The notes: a model not told the origin generated them from the sequence alone. DNA of 64,000 bases from RPRC01 sp034933285 (GCA_034933285.1 JAYFNT010000005.1:62001-126000), one strand, 5' to 3'. Positions 16,823 to 26,980 are shown, counted from the first letter of the stretch. A program made the numbers and translations.

Positions 16823-17575
16823 ATGAAGAACTTTGCTTTGGTGATTGCTTTATTGACTGTATGTCTTGCAGGTATGTCTTCTGTCGCAAATGCCGAGGTA
16901 TCTGTTTCGGGAGACGTTTATGCCGGTTTCTACAACAAGTACATCTTCAGGGGGCTTGATTCCAGCGGCAACCAGTGGGTATCCCAGTTCGGGGCGGACC
17001 TGTCCTACAAGGGATTCACCCTGGGCTACTGGAGCAATCTCATGACCCACCAGACCCCGGACTCCTTCTACAAGGCGGGCGAAATCACGGAAACGGACAT
17101 TACCCTGAACTATACTTTTACCCCGGTCAAGCTGATTACCTTCAATGTGGGAAACATCTTCTATTCCCTGGAAGGCGTTCGCGATACCGATGAACTCTAT
17201 GCCAAGGCAACGCTCAATACCCTGCTGAATCCTACTTTTGCAATGTACTGGGACTGCAAGCAGTCCAACAGCACCGGCCTCTTTTATACTTTTTCCGTCG
17301 GGCACACGTTCGAACTGACGAAGAAGCTCGGGCTCAATCTGGGCGCCCTGGTGAGCTACAATCAGGCGAATTACTCGGCGCAATTCGGCACCAACAACAA
17401 TTACAGCAACTGGCATGACTATGAATTCAGTGTGAGCGCTGACTACGCCCTGACTGACAAGATAAAAATATCTCCCACCTATACGTATTCCAATGCCATA
17501 AGCAGCAAGGCCAGGGATATCGCCGGTGTGAAAGATGAAAGTGTCTATGGCGTGAAGGCGGCTTTCAATTTCTAG
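16823..17575 (+). CDS. TorF family putative porin (Gcw_chp)
   Basis: 250 aa from the ATG at 16823 behind AAAGGAGA. Signal peptide residues 1-23 (SSVANAEV), then a beta-barrel with VSGDVYAGFYNKYIFRGLDSS, the diagnostic start of this family, and repeated aromatic/Gly strands to a terminal Phe (VKAAFNF). Outer membrane location follows. Placement between glnB and amtB suggests uptake of a nitrogen source under nitrogen limitation; the substrate is unknown. Confidence 0.88.
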   Translation: MKNFALVIALLTVCLAGMSSVANAEVSVSGDVYAGFYNKYIFRGLDSSGNQWVSQFGADLSYKGFTLGYWSNLMTHQTPDSFYKAGEITETDITLNYTFTPVKLITFNVGNIFYSLEGVRDTDELYAKATLNTLLNPTFAMYWDCKQSNSTGLFYTFSVGHTFELTKKLGLNLGALVSYNQANYSAQFGTNNNYSNWHDYEFSVSADYALTDKIKISPTYTYSNAISSKARDIAGVKDESVYGVKAAFNF

Positions 17576-17646
17576 GATTTCAGGGGCTGAGTCAAGCGGG
17601 ATAATTATGGGAACCTAAACCATACCAGGAATAAACGGGGGTAATT

Positions 17647-19023
17647 ATGAGACTCAAAATTTTTGTGACAACAGTCATGGCCGTTTCAGCGGCGCTCATG
17701 ACGCCACTGGTGGCCCTGGCAGCGGAAGCTGCCAAACCGGCGCCGGTAGCACCGGTGCTCAATACCGGCGATACCGCATGGATGCTTGTTTCGTCCGCAC
17801 TGGTGCTGCTGATGCTGCCGGGCCTGGCATTCTTCTACGGCGGTATGGTGCGTTCAAAGAACGTACTGTCCACCATGATGCATTCCTTTGTCGCAATGGG
17901 CATTGTTGGAGTGCAGTGGCTGATTATAGGGTATTCTCTCTCCTTCGGCCCTGATATCGGTAGCGGCCTGCTGGGTGACCTGAGCAAAGCAATGATGAAC
18001 GGACTGATTTCGTTCAAGGACGGAACCCCGGTATTCACCCTGTTTCAGAACGTCCCGACGGAACCGGGAGCCGTGCCCGAATATGTATTTTCCATGTTCC
18101 AGCTGATGTTCGCGATGATCACCGTGGCGCTCATTTCAGGTGCCCTAGCGGAACGGATCAAGTTTTCCGCATACTGCCTCTTCGTCCTCCTCTGGACCAC
18201 CCTGGTCTATGATCCGCTGGCACACTGGGTCTGGATGACCGACGGATGGCTGTTCAAGAAAGGCGCCCTCGACTTTGCCGGCGGCACGGTTGTTCACCTG
18301 TCATCAGGTATCTCAGCACTGGCGGTTATTCTCTTCCTCGGCAAGAGACACGGTTTCCCCAACGAGCGGATGGCGCCCCATTCACTCCCCTTGACCCTCC
18401 TCGGCGCGGGACTGCTCTGGTTCGGCTGGTACGGATTCAATGCCGGCAGCGCTATTGCCGGCGCCAATACCTCTGATGCTGCCGGCGGCCTTGCTGCTCT
18501 CGCATTCACGACGACCACCATAGCTCCGGCCGCGGCAGGCCTGACCTGGATGTTCGCGGAATGGATCCATTCCGGCAAGCCGAGCGCCCTAGGTTTTGCC
18601 TCCGGTATCGTCGCAGGTCTGGTCGGCATAACCCCGGCCGCAGGTTTCGTGACCCCGGCTTGGTCGCTGGTCATCGGCATCTGCGTCGGTTTGATCTGCT
18701 ACGGCGCGATCCTGGTAAAGGCTAAGCTCAAGTATGACGACTCCCTTGACGCATTCGGCGTCCACGGTGTTGGCGGAACGTTCGGTGCAATTGCAACAGG
18801 CGTGTTCGCAACGGTCGGGGCGACCGGTCTCATAGCAGGGAACACCGGGCAGTTCGTAACGCAGTTGGTGGCGGTCGGCTCGGCCGGCGCCTATGCTTTT
18901 ATCGTTACCTGCATCCTGGCATTCATTCTCGACAAGACCATCGGCCTCCGTGTCGACAAGGAAGACGAGATCATGGGACTCGACCAGACGCAGCACTCGG
19001 AATCGGGCTACAACCTTTTCTGA
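17647..19023 (+). CDS. amtB: Ammonium transporter AmtB
   Basis: 458 aa: signal peptide (1-25, LVALAAEA), then about 11 transmembrane helices. Family marks are GGMVRSKNVLSTMM, VYDPLAHWVWM with the channel Asp and first pore His, DFAGGTVVHLSSG, and DAFGVHGVGGTFG with the second pore His. It conducts ammonium/ammonia through the inner membrane and is gated by PII. Co-directional with glnB and the porin, and followed by a strong hairpin. Confidence 0.97.
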   Translation: MRLKIFVTTVMAVSAALMTPLVALAAEAAKPAPVAPVLNTGDTAWMLVSSALVLLMLPGLAFFYGGMVRSKNVLSTMMHSFVAMGIVGVQWLIIGYSLSFGPDIGSGLLGDLSKAMMNGLISFKDGTPVFTLFQNVPTEPGAVPEYVFSMFQLMFAMITVALISGALAERIKFSAYCLFVLLWTTLVYDPLAHWVWMTDGWLFKKGALDFAGGTVVHLSSGISALAVILFLGKRHGFPNERMAPHSLPLTLLGAGLLWFGWYGFNAGSAIAGANTSDAAGGLAALAFTTTTIAPAAAGLTWMFAEWIHSGKPSALGFASGIVAGLVGITPAAGFVTPAWSLVIGICVGLICYGAILVKAKLKYDDSLDAFGVHGVGGTFGAIATGVFATVGATGLIAGNTGQFVTQLVAVGSAGAYAFIVTCILAFILDKTIGLRVDKEDEIMGLDQTQHSESGYNLF

Positions 19024-19063
19024 GTGGTTATGTGAAACGGAAAAGAAACACGAATCTGATAAT

Positions 19064-19108
19064 GGCAACACGGAAAGCCGCCCGGCAAAGGCGGCTTTCC
19101 GTGTTGCC
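19064..19108 (+). terminator. Perfect 19-bp hairpin after amtB
   Basis: GGCAACACGGAAAGCCGCC, a seven-base loop, then its exact complement. There is no T-run, but the stability suggests a terminator or 3' stabiliser closing the glnB-amtB unit. Confidence 0.7.
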
Positions 19109-19143
19109 TATGGGCAACCGCGGTTCTTTCACCGGGAAACGAC

Positions 19144-19896
19144 ATGAAGAGTCCAATCTTGAATTGCCTGCCGCGCATGGACGGCAACGCTGAAAAACTG
19201 CTGAGACAGTTGGCTGGAAACGAGAAGATGGCGGAACTGGGGAGGCTTTCCGCGGGTGTCATTCATGAAATAAACACCCCCCTGTCGGTCATTGCTGCTG
19301 CTTCACAGATGATATTGGACGAGAAAGGCATTCCCGACCATGTGGCTGAAATGGTGGAGCGGATATGCCAGGAGGTTTGCCGCCTTTCCCAACTCACCAG
19401 GAGCATCCTCGCCTTTTCCCGGGAAGACAGTCCTTTCCTTGAAGATACTGATATATCGCTGGTGTTGCGTGATGTGCTGCTTTTCCTCAAGTACGAGATC
19501 CGGAAACGCTCCGTGACCGTCTTCGAGGAACTGGAACCGGAACTCCCCTCCATCGAGGCAGATCCAAACCAGCTGAAGCAGATTTTCCTCAACCTGATTG
19601 TCAATGCCCTCCAGGCCATGGAGCAGGGGGGAAGGCTTGCCATTGCGGCATCTTCTTCGGTTGACGGCCTGGTAAGGATAGTCGTGAGGGATACTGGGCC
19701 TGGCATACCTGAGGAGCTCAGAAAGAGGATTTTCGATCCGTTTTTCACTACCAAGAAACCGGGTGAGGGTACCGGCCTCGGCCTGTTCATCACCAAAACC
19801 CATGTGGAGAGATACGGCGGCAGAATCGAGGTGGCGAGCGAAGTGGGCAGAGGTACCAGTTTCATCCTGCTGTTCCCCGCAAGCAAGCACCGGTAG
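19144..19896 (+). CDS. NtrB-like soluble histidine kinase
   Basis: 250 aa without sensor or membrane segments. HisKA box AELGRLSAGVIHEINTPLSV (His about residue 41); HATPase N box NLIVNALQAM, G1 DTGPGIP, F box FDPFFTTK and G2 GTGLGLFI. Domain set and size match a kinase core only. Location after amtB makes nitrogen signalling possible, but no cognate response regulator is adjacent. Confidence 0.9.
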   Translation: MKSPILNCLPRMDGNAEKLLRQLAGNEKMAELGRLSAGVIHEINTPLSVIAAASQMILDEKGIPDHVAEMVERICQEVCRLSQLTRSILAFSREDSPFLEDTDISLVLRDVLLFLKYEIRKRSVTVFEELEPELPSIEADPNQLKQIFLNLIVNALQAMEQGGRLAIAASSSVDGLVRIVVRDTGPGIPEELRKRIFDPFFTTKKPGEGTGLGLFITKTHVERYGGRIEVASEVGRGTSFILLFPASKHR

Positions 19897-20117
19897 CCTC
19901 CCGGCAACATGTCCGGAGCCCATAACCCTCTTCGGCTTGGCCGCTGCCGGGTTCCCCGGCGGAGGATTTTTTCGCAGGGTTGCGGCACACAGCTTATCTG
20001 ATACGATTTCATTATAAACAGGCTATATGATCGTCTTAAAAGTCAGACTTGGGGTGAGCCTTTTACAGGGCTCTCCCGGGAAAGCATTCTCCAGAAATGA
20101 GGGAGAAGGGAGGAGGG

Positions 20118-20612
20118 ATGACCGTGAATGTTCTCGATGTTGCCGCAGACAAAGAAAAAAAGGTGAAATCGTATTATGAAAAAGTTGCCCGGGAGACCGC
20201 CCTGGCCGGAATCAAAAATATCTTTACGCTCCTCGCGGGTGATGAGCAGAAGCACTACGAAATGGTGCTGGCTCTGAAGAGCGGTGTGCTGCCCGACCTC
20301 TCGCCGGATTCGACGGTACTTGAATACGCAAGGGAAGCGGTCGGAAAGATGATCGGCAACAAAGACGCAGCTGAATTGATCGGAAATGACCTGGAAGGAT
20401 ACCGGCATGCTCTCGAGGTCGAGGCTGAAAGTGTCCGCTTCTATGACAGGATCGCAGCGCAAGAGAATAATGAAGATTCTAGGAAAATCCTGCTAAAAAT
20501 CCTCGGCGAGGAAAAGAAGCATTACAATGTCGTGGAAAACCTGTATGATTTTGCTCTGAAGCCGGAATATTTCCTGGAGTGGGGCGAGTTCAGCAACCTC
20601 CGGGAGCTGTGA
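20118..20612 (+). CDS. Ferritin-like/rubrerythrin-type di-iron protein
   Basis: 164 aa; ATG 20118 follows GGGAGGAGGG, preferred to ATG 20097. Two helix pairs carry ExxH-type ligands: GDEQKHYEM (about 47) and EEKKHYNVV (about 143), plus EVEAESVRFYD. No C-terminal rubredoxin domain. Such proteins usually handle peroxide or iron in anaerobes. A second relative is at 47260. Confidence 0.85.
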   Translation: MTVNVLDVAADKEKKVKSYYEKVARETALAGIKNIFTLLAGDEQKHYEMVLALKSGVLPDLSPDSTVLEYAREAVGKMIGNKDAAELIGNDLEGYRHALEVEAESVRFYDRIAAQENNEDSRKILLKILGEEKKHYNVVENLYDFALKPEYFLEWGEFSNLREL

Positions 20613-20664
20613 AGTCTGGAACCGCCTGAAGGCCGGCGGCTGAAATCATGCATGGGGTGTCAGG

Positions 20665-21462
20665 ATGAGCGTAGGTGAATACCTTGATGCGGCGGTTCGG
20701 GCCGCAAGGGAAGCGGGCAGGATCCAGCTGGAAAAATTGTGGAGCGGTTATGGAGTCGGTTTCAAAGGTGAACGGAATATCGTGACCGACGTGGATCGTG
20801 CTTCAGAGGAAATCATCATCGGGATGCTCAGGGAGGCCTGCCCCGGCTGCGATTTCCTTGCCGAGGAAAGCGGCGCGATTTCCAGCGGTTCAAGGTTCCG
20901 CTGGATAATCGATCCGCTTGACGGAACGACCAACTACGCCCATGGATTCCCCTGGTTCGGCGTGTCCATAGCGCTGGAAATAGACGGCGTTCTGGAGGCG
21001 GCAGTTATCCATCATCCGGTACTGGACGAAGTTTTCCATGCGATACGGGGCGGGGGGGCGTGGCTTGACGGCAAGCGGATCTTCGTTTCGCAGCGCAGCC
21101 CGCTTTCTTCATGCCTCCTGGCAACCGGCTTCCCCTATGACAGGACGAGCTGCAACGAGAACAATTTCGGCAATTTCATCCGGTTCCAGCTGGCCGCGCG
21201 GGGTGTGCGTCGCGCCGGCGCGGCTGCGCTGGACCTTGCGTATGTGGCAGCCGGCCGTCTTGACGGTTTCTGGGAGTGCAAGCTGAACCCGTGGGATGTG
21301 GCTGCCGGCAAGCTGCTCGTCATGGAGGCGGGAGGGAGCGTGAGCAATCATGCAGGACTTCCCCACCACCTGGATGATCATCGCATCCTGGCGAGCAATG
21401 GGGTGATCCACGGTGAAATGCTGGGCATGCTGGCGTTGGAGAAAGTTTCCTTCCAGCTCTGA
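20665..21462 (+). CDS. suhB: Inositol monophosphatase family protein
   Basis: 265 aa. Metal-binding motifs are intact: NIVTDVDRASE, FLAEESG, WIIDPLDGTTNYAHG, and the C-terminal WECKLNPWDVAAGKLLVMEAGG. It hydrolyses inositol-1-phosphate or related sugar phosphates with magnesium; SuhB also binds RNA polymerase in enterics. The symbol is by family resemblance. Confidence 0.93.
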   Translation: MSVGEYLDAAVRAAREAGRIQLEKLWSGYGVGFKGERNIVTDVDRASEEIIIGMLREACPGCDFLAEESGAISSGSRFRWIIDPLDGTTNYAHGFPWFGVSIALEIDGVLEAAVIHHPVLDEVFHAIRGGGAWLDGKRIFVSQRSPLSSCLLATGFPYDRTSCNENNFGNFIRFQLAARGVRRAGAAALDLAYVAAGRLDGFWECKLNPWDVAAGKLLVMEAGGSVSNHAGLPHHLDDHRILASNGVIHGEMLGMLALEKVSFQL

Positions 21463-21563
21463 TTCCTTCCGCGGGACTCCTTTCGTTGACGCACCTTTTT
21501 CGGCGAAAATTATTGACAATATAAAGCGTTGCATGTGATTATACTCTGCCGAAGAGGGGTCAT

Positions 21564-22730
21564 ATGCTCAATATTTTTTTCATTTCCAATGACGACAGAG
21601 TTGCACGGCTCATTGAGTATTACCAACCTCGTTTACGGTCGAAGATCCGCTTGGCTGACAACTTCGATCATGGACTGAAGGAAGTCTTCGAGAACCGGCC
21701 TTCCCTTGTGTTTATCCAGAATTCCATAAATTCCGTTTCCGGTGAAACGGTTGCCCGACATATCAAATCACTTCTTGGTTCGGTTTCTCCGCAGATCGTC
21801 TACCTGGACGAGACCGGGTCGAAAAACAAAAGAAACGCGAGCTGGTGCGATGAGTGGATGCGCATGGCTGTATCCGAACAGCAGTTCCGGGATGAATTCG
21901 CTGCTCTTGTCTCCCGCCTTTATCCGGATGACTGGAACGAGGACATAAAGGAAGCCCTTTGCGGGCCGTCTGATTCGGATGCCGCTTCATTGAGGTTTCC
22001 GGGTACAGGAGAGGGAGAGCCGGCAAAAAACCGCTCCGGTGATGCTTCCGGCGAAATCGGGGAAGCTGCCGGTCAGTCCCATCCGCCAGAGCAGGTCCAT
22101 GGAGCAGGGAAATGTCAGGCCGGCTCGGATACTGTTTTGGCATCATCCGAGAATGACGATATGGATGCCGCTATTGATGGCGGAGCAGAGAGCGCGAGGT
22201 CCGGATTCAGACGAGCGCTGTTGCTGGCCGTCCTGTCGGCTGCTGTTGCCTTTGCTGTTTACTGCTTGCTGATCAGGGAAAACAAGGTATCATTGCCTTC
22301 GATATCCGGGACCAGGATGGCCGGAAATGCCAAAGCCATGACTCAGGCGGACAAAGAAAAGCTTCGCGGAAAGGCCAGGCAGGGTCTTCCGGCTTTTATC
22401 CGTCCTGAATGGCGGGACCAGGCCTATTCGTCGACGCATCCGGGCTGGGAGAGGTATGTTTCTCCGCAACTGGACTTTCGGATATACAGGAATGTCGGGA
22501 TGATGAAGGCCCTTCAGATCATTGCTGTGGAAGGGCAGCCGCTGTCGGACCCTTACATGGCCTCCGTTTTCAGCGGGCTTGGTTACCCGGTTCCGGCGCA
22601 GGCCGCAAAGGGTGTGGCCAAGGGCGGCTTCCTCATGGAAAAAAGCGTGTTGGACGATTCCGCCGAAATTGTCATCTACCGGGATAACGACGGCCCTACG
22701 ATACGGGCACTTGTCATTGTTTTCCCGTGA
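21564..22730 (+). CDS. Degenerate receiver domain membrane protein
   Basis: 388 aa. Residues 1-120 look like a response-regulator receiver (LNIFFISNDDRVARLIEYY, VFENRPSLVFIQNS), but the phosphoacceptor Asp position is occupied by Gln/Asn, so phosphorylation is unlikely. A disordered acidic linker (about 130-205) leads to one transmembrane helix (about 217-233, LLLAVLSAAVAFAVYCLL) and a C-terminal domain (about 270-388) of no known family. Topology suggests a cytoplasmic pseudo-receiver and a periplasmic C-terminus. First of three co-directional genes ending in a PilB-like ATPase. Confidence 0.75.
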   Translation: MLNIFFISNDDRVARLIEYYQPRLRSKIRLADNFDHGLKEVFENRPSLVFIQNSINSVSGETVARHIKSLLGSVSPQIVYLDETGSKNKRNASWCDEWMRMAVSEQQFRDEFAALVSRLYPDDWNEDIKEALCGPSDSDAASLRFPGTGEGEPAKNRSGDASGEIGEAAGQSHPPEQVHGAGKCQAGSDTVLASSENDDMDAAIDGGAESARSGFRRALLLAVLSAAVAFAVYCLLIRENKVSLPSISGTRMAGNAKAMTQADKEKLRGKARQGLPAFIRPEWRDQAYSSTHPGWERYVSPQLDFRIYRNVGMMKALQIIAVEGQPLSDPYMASVFSGLGYPVPAQAAKGVAKGGFLMEKSVLDDSAEIVIYRDNDGPTIRALVIVFP

Positions 22731-22824
22731 CATGCCCGGGTTTTTAATGCCTGATTGCCCCGCATCCTTCCTCCTGACCATGGAAGCGTATTTTCGGTAA
22801 TTAGTGAAGCAAGGAGGGATTTCC

Positions 22825-24324
22825 ATGAAGTTCGCTCCATGGAGCCGTTATTTCGTCGCCGGTTTGGTTTTAATATTTCTTGCCGTTGATTCAGATGTAT
22901 CCCTGGCCATTGACCCCAAGTTCGACATTGACCTGAAACAGCTCCGTCCCGGTGAAAGGGAGACTCAAAGTGCCGACCGGAAGGGCATCAAAGGAATTAA
23001 GGCTCCTGCGAGTGCCGGCGCCGATGCATCTGCTCCTTCCAAAAGGAACAAACCTGCCGCGCCGCCTGCTGTGGCAGAGCGCAAGCCCGGCCGCAATGTC
23101 ACCGGATCGTCAGCCAGGGAAACGGCCAAACGCCGTTCCGGCCGCAAAGTGAAGAAGGCCGGACTGAATATCCGGAAAAAAAGACGCTCAAGGCATGCCC
23201 GGCACAACAGGCCCTCCGATATATGCTTGAGTGGCGCCCGGACCTTGAACCTTTTCTTCAGATTGCCTGCCGCAGGCGGCGCTGAACGGGGTGAAACGCT
23301 GCTGCAGGCCAGAAATCTGTGGGATAGGATCGTCCCCGCCGAGCCTGAAAAGGATGACAAGTTGGCATTGCGGGACCGGAGTTTTTCTCTTACCCTGGAT
23401 CCGGCTGTTTACCCCGTGTTCCGCGATATTGATGGAGGCCGGATAATCGTTGATCCTGATGGTGCACTTTCTCTCCAAGTGAAGGCCATCATCGTGGAAA
23501 ATGATCCCACGGTACATTTCGTGGAAGCCGACCCGTCCGATCCGAAGCGTTTCTACACCGCCCTGTTGGGATCGGCCCGTTTCTATTCCGTGGAGGAGGG
23601 GTTTGAAATTTCCTTCGGTTCGGATCCCATGGTGACGGTCAAGTCCGACTTCAAGGTTGAAAAGACCGCTGACAGTCTTTTGAATCATGATGTCGTGCTT
23701 CTCAATGTATCGGATCACCTGCCCGGCATGCCACCGGCGCTCTGCTCGATGCTCGACCGGGAGGGGTTCAAGGTGATCGATGTGCTGCCGGTTGCTTTCG
23801 CGCGGCCTATGGCACGGAGCAACAGGCTTTATAGCGTTAAGGGTTCCGATCAGCACTCGGCAGTCGATTCTCTGTTGACGGCTGCATCCGTCAGGTTCGA
23901 AAAAGACCGCGAGATAAAGCTGGATGACGGTTCGCACAGTGGCGTCGCTCTGTCTGCCAGGGCAGACCGGTTTTTCCGTGAAGGTGGGGAAAAAGTCGTT
24001 GTGTCCTTTTCGAAGACGGACCCGATACAGCATGCGTTGATGCAAATCCTTCAGCAGAACGGTTATCATGTGGTAAACATACTTCCGGAAGACAGCTTCA
24101 GGAGTATTGCCGAAAAGCTGGCGCCGGTCTTGAAGCAGTCTGCCCGCTACGGCTCACATTATCTCAGGAACTCTCAGGATGCTCCGTTTGCAGTGCGGAT
24201 GTCGGGAGTGGAGATGTCCGCCGGCGGGCGTAATGGGGGCGCCGTGTTCGTGACGGACGTCGGAATCGATCCCTTGACCAGTGATCTCCTGGGCTTTATG
24301 GGGTATGATGTGCTTGGCAGATAA
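22825..24324 (+). CDS. Hypothetical exported protein upstream of the ATPase
   Basis: 499 aa from the ATG at 22825 behind AAGGAGGG. N-terminal signal or anchor (residues 8-31, VSLAID), then a strongly basic, low-complexity region (about 45-140, Lys/Arg/Ala/Pro), then mixed alpha/beta sequence to the end with two similar-looking halves (LLNHDVVLLNVSDHLPG; ALMQILQQNGYHVVNILP). I recognise no family. The basic region could bind nucleic acid, peptidoglycan or polysaccharide. Confidence 0.72.
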   Translation: MKFAPWSRYFVAGLVLIFLAVDSDVSLAIDPKFDIDLKQLRPGERETQSADRKGIKGIKAPASAGADASAPSKRNKPAAPPAVAERKPGRNVTGSSARETAKRRSGRKVKKAGLNIRKKRRSRHARHNRPSDICLSGARTLNLFFRLPAAGGAERGETLLQARNLWDRIVPAEPEKDDKLALRDRSFSLTLDPAVYPVFRDIDGGRIIVDPDGALSLQVKAIIVENDPTVHFVEADPSDPKRFYTALLGSARFYSVEEGFEISFGSDPMVTVKSDFKVEKTADSLLNHDVVLLNVSDHLPGMPPALCSMLDREGFKVIDVLPVAFARPMARSNRLYSVKGSDQHSAVDSLLTAASVRFEKDREIKLDDGSHSGVALSARADRFFREGGEKVVVSFSKTDPIQHALMQILQQNGYHVVNILPEDSFRSIAEKLAPVLKQSARYGSHYLRNSQDAPFAVRMSGVEMSAGGRNGGAVFVTDVGIDPLTSDLLGFMGYDVLGR

Positions 24325-24408
24325 TTCTCAAGCAATTGTCGTTGTAATGGCTGCTTATAGTTGTTTTGATGTATCCCATGAAAATTGCCCGACGGATGGA
24401 ACTGCTTC

Positions 24409-26340
24409 ATGTCGAAAAAGAGACTTGGCGAAATCCTTATTGATAACAAGCTCATAAACGAGCAGCAGCTTGCCGAAGCTCTCAAGCTTCAGGAAACTTC
24501 TCCCGGTGAAACGGTTGGCAGGCTTTTGTGCAGGCTCGGATTCCTGCGGGAATCGGACCTTAACTATGTCCTTGAACAGTCGGGCAAACGGAAAAAGCTG
24601 GTCGACATTCTGCAGAGTGAATACCAGCTGGACGAGAAGCGCCTCGAACAGGCCCGCGTGCTGAGTAGGAAGGACGGCATTCCGCTTGAAAAGTCGCTTC
24701 TCAAGTTGTCGTTCCTCACCGAAGACCAGCTCGCCAAAGCCATTTCCATCCAGTACGACCTGCCTTTTGCCTGCCTGGACAACATGTCCATCGATTCGTC
24801 GCTTGCCCGTGTCCTCAATGCCAGTTATGCCCGCAGGCAGCGGGTAGTGCCCATCTCCAAGATAGGGAGCACCATGACTCTTGCGATGGCCTCACCTGTC
24901 AAGCTGCATGAGTTGATGGAACTGGAGGCCGCAACCCGCCTCAAGGTCATACCGGTTATCGCAAAGGAATCGGAAATACTTGTCGCCCAGCAGCGGCTGT
25001 ACCGCAACGGCTTGCAGCCGGCCTCCCAGAGAGAGGAAGAGGAAGAGCTGAATATTCCGGACAGCATTGCCGAAATCCTGACAAGGGTGGATTTCTCGGA
25101 AGAGCCGGAAGTCGAAGACGAGGTCAAGAAGGTCACCGAGCGGGACAGCGTAATAGTCAAGCTGGTCAACAAAATAATCTACGATGCCTACCAGCACCGG
25201 GCATCGGACATACATATCGAACCTTATCCTGGAAAGCGCGACGTAATCGTCAGGATGCGCGTAGACGGACGCTGCAAGGTTTACCAGAAAATCCCCTACA
25301 AGTACAAGTATGCAATACCCTCGCGCATCAAGATCATGTCTGAGCTGGACATAGCCGAAAGGCGAAAGCCGCAGGACGGGAAAATCAATTTCAAGCGCTT
25401 CGGCCCCATCGACGTGGAGCTGCGTGTCGCCACCATGCCCACTGTCGGGCACCTGGAAGACGTGGTCATCAGGATTCTTCACACCGGCGACCCGATCGCC
25501 TTCGAAGACCTGGGCATCTCTTCCCGAAACATGGAATTATTCCAGCAGGCAGTGATGAAGCCCTACGGACTTATCCTCGTGGTGGGTCCGACCGGCTCGG
25601 GCAAGACAACCACCCTTCACTCTGCGATAACCAAGATAAATCTTCCGGAAACCAAGATATGGACAGCCGAGGACCCGGTGGAGATCACCCAGCGCGGATT
25701 GCGCCAGGTGCAGGTGAACCCGCGGATCGGGTTGACGTTCGCCGCCACGCTGCGATCATTTCTGCGTCTGGACCCCGACGTGATAATGGTTGGTGAAATG
25801 AGGGACGAGGAAACGGCCTCGATTGCCGTTGAGGCATCGCTTACCGGTCATCTCGTGCTTTCCACGCTGCATACCAACAGTGCTGCGGAAACAGTTACCC
25901 GGCTCCTGGAGATGGGGCTCGACCCGTTCAGCTTTTCCGACTCGCTCATCTGTATACTTGCCCAGAGGCTTGCACGGAGATTGTGCAAAGGGTGCAGAAG
26001 GGTTTACAAGCCGTCAGAGAAGGAACTTGATGAAATCATAACTGAATATGGCGAAGAAGCTTTCCGGGGAACCGGCCTGGCAAGGGAAGAAATCACCATA
26101 GCCGAACCGGTGGGGTGCGACCTGTGCGACAATACCGGTTACCATGGCCGCCTCGGCATACATGAGCTGCTGAACTGCGATGATGCCATGAAGAGCCTGA
26201 TCAAGAAAAAGCCTGAAACCGACCAGATAAGAGAGCTGTCCGCCGTTGCCGGCATGGCGACCCTGAAGCAGGACGGTATTCTCAAAGTTTTCCAGCATCT
26301 TACCGACATCCACGAAATTCGTAGAATTTGCATGAAGTGA
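24409..26340 (+). CDS. PilB/GspE-type secretion ATPase with MshEN domains
   Basis: 643 aa. Two N-terminal MshEN-type repeats (RLGEILIDNKLINEQQLAEA at the start; LVDILQSEYQLDEKRLEQ about 65), which bind cyclic di-GMP in MshE. The AAA motor follows: Walker A GPTGSGKTT, Asp box, Walker B LRLDPDVIMVGEMRDEETA, His box HLVLSTLHTN, and a zinc site (CKGC and CDLC). It powers type IV pilus or type II secretion assembly, yet no other pilus or T2SS gene lies nearby, so its machine is encoded elsewhere or it serves the two unknown genes upstream. Confidence 0.9.
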   Translation: MSKKRLGEILIDNKLINEQQLAEALKLQETSPGETVGRLLCRLGFLRESDLNYVLEQSGKRKKLVDILQSEYQLDEKRLEQARVLSRKDGIPLEKSLLKLSFLTEDQLAKAISIQYDLPFACLDNMSIDSSLARVLNASYARRQRVVPISKIGSTMTLAMASPVKLHELMELEAATRLKVIPVIAKESEILVAQQRLYRNGLQPASQREEEEELNIPDSIAEILTRVDFSEEPEVEDEVKKVTERDSVIVKLVNKIIYDAYQHRASDIHIEPYPGKRDVIVRMRVDGRCKVYQKIPYKYKYAIPSRIKIMSELDIAERRKPQDGKINFKRFGPIDVELRVATMPTVGHLEDVVIRILHTGDPIAFEDLGISSRNMELFQQAVMKPYGLILVVGPTGSGKTTTLHSAITKINLPETKIWTAEDPVEITQRGLRQVQVNPRIGLTFAATLRSFLRLDPDVIMVGEMRDEETASIAVEASLTGHLVLSTLHTNSAAETVTRLLEMGLDPFSFSDSLICILAQRLARRLCKGCRRVYKPSEKELDEIITEYGEEAFRGTGLAREEITIAEPVGCDLCDNTGYHGRLGIHELLNCDDAMKSLIKKKPETDQIRELSAVAGMATLKQDGILKVFQHLTDIHEIRRICMK

Positions 26341-26551
26341 CAGCCGGTCTGCCGCTATGCAGTGCTTTGCTGTCCCTTGCGTCGGCATATCGCCCGTTTT
26401 CCCTCCATTATCCGACTTATAAATCCCTGCCGAAGATATGATCCTCGCATTTTGGGAGGTTGCCAGCCCTTGCGTTCATGTGTTAGAATAATATTGAAAG
26501 TGAATATCAATATCGTGAATACGAGTGGCATTGCTTGTAAAGGAGGAAACG

Positions 26552-26980
26552 ATGAAAGACATATTTGAAACCGTGGTTGCTGACGGATCATTCAGTACGC
26601 TCGCTGAAGCCCTGAAAAACGCCGATTTTGTCGACAGGCTGAAAGGAGAGGGGCCGATTACGCTGTTCGCGCCGGATGACGAGGCATTCAACAAGTTGGA
26701 CAATAGTGAGATGCTGGCAGACCCTGAGAAACTTGTGGATACCCTGAACTACCATATCGTAGAAGGAAAACTGACGGGAGAAGAAATGAGGGAGAGGGAC
26801 TGCTCCCCCACCCTCAACGGCAAGAGTCTCGCCATCAAGGTGAAACATGGAGAGCTGGTGGTGGACAATGCCAAGGTGGTGAAAACCGATATCGAATGCA
26901 CGAACGGTGTCATCCACGTGATCGATTCGGTCTTCCGGCCGCAGCTTTCAGGATGGTATGGAGATTGCGGTTGCTGTTGA
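26552..26980 (+). CDS. Fasciclin (FAS1) domain protein
   Basis: 142 aa from the ATG behind AAAGGAGG. Single FAS1 domain: H1 motif TLFAPDDEAFNKL, the YH motif LNYHIVEGKLT, and H2-like NGVIHVIDSVFRP. No signal peptide is visible with this start, so it may be cytoplasmic, unlike most FAS1 adhesins. Ends in GDCGCC, a Cys-rich tail. AT-rich promoter-like DNA precedes it. Confidence 0.9.
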   Translation: MKDIFETVVADGSFSTLAEALKNADFVDRLKGEGPITLFAPDDEAFNKLDNSEMLADPEKLVDTLNYHIVEGKLTGEEMRERDCSPTLNGKSLAIKVKHGELVVDNAKVVKTDIECTNGVIHVIDSVFRPQLSGWYGDCGCC

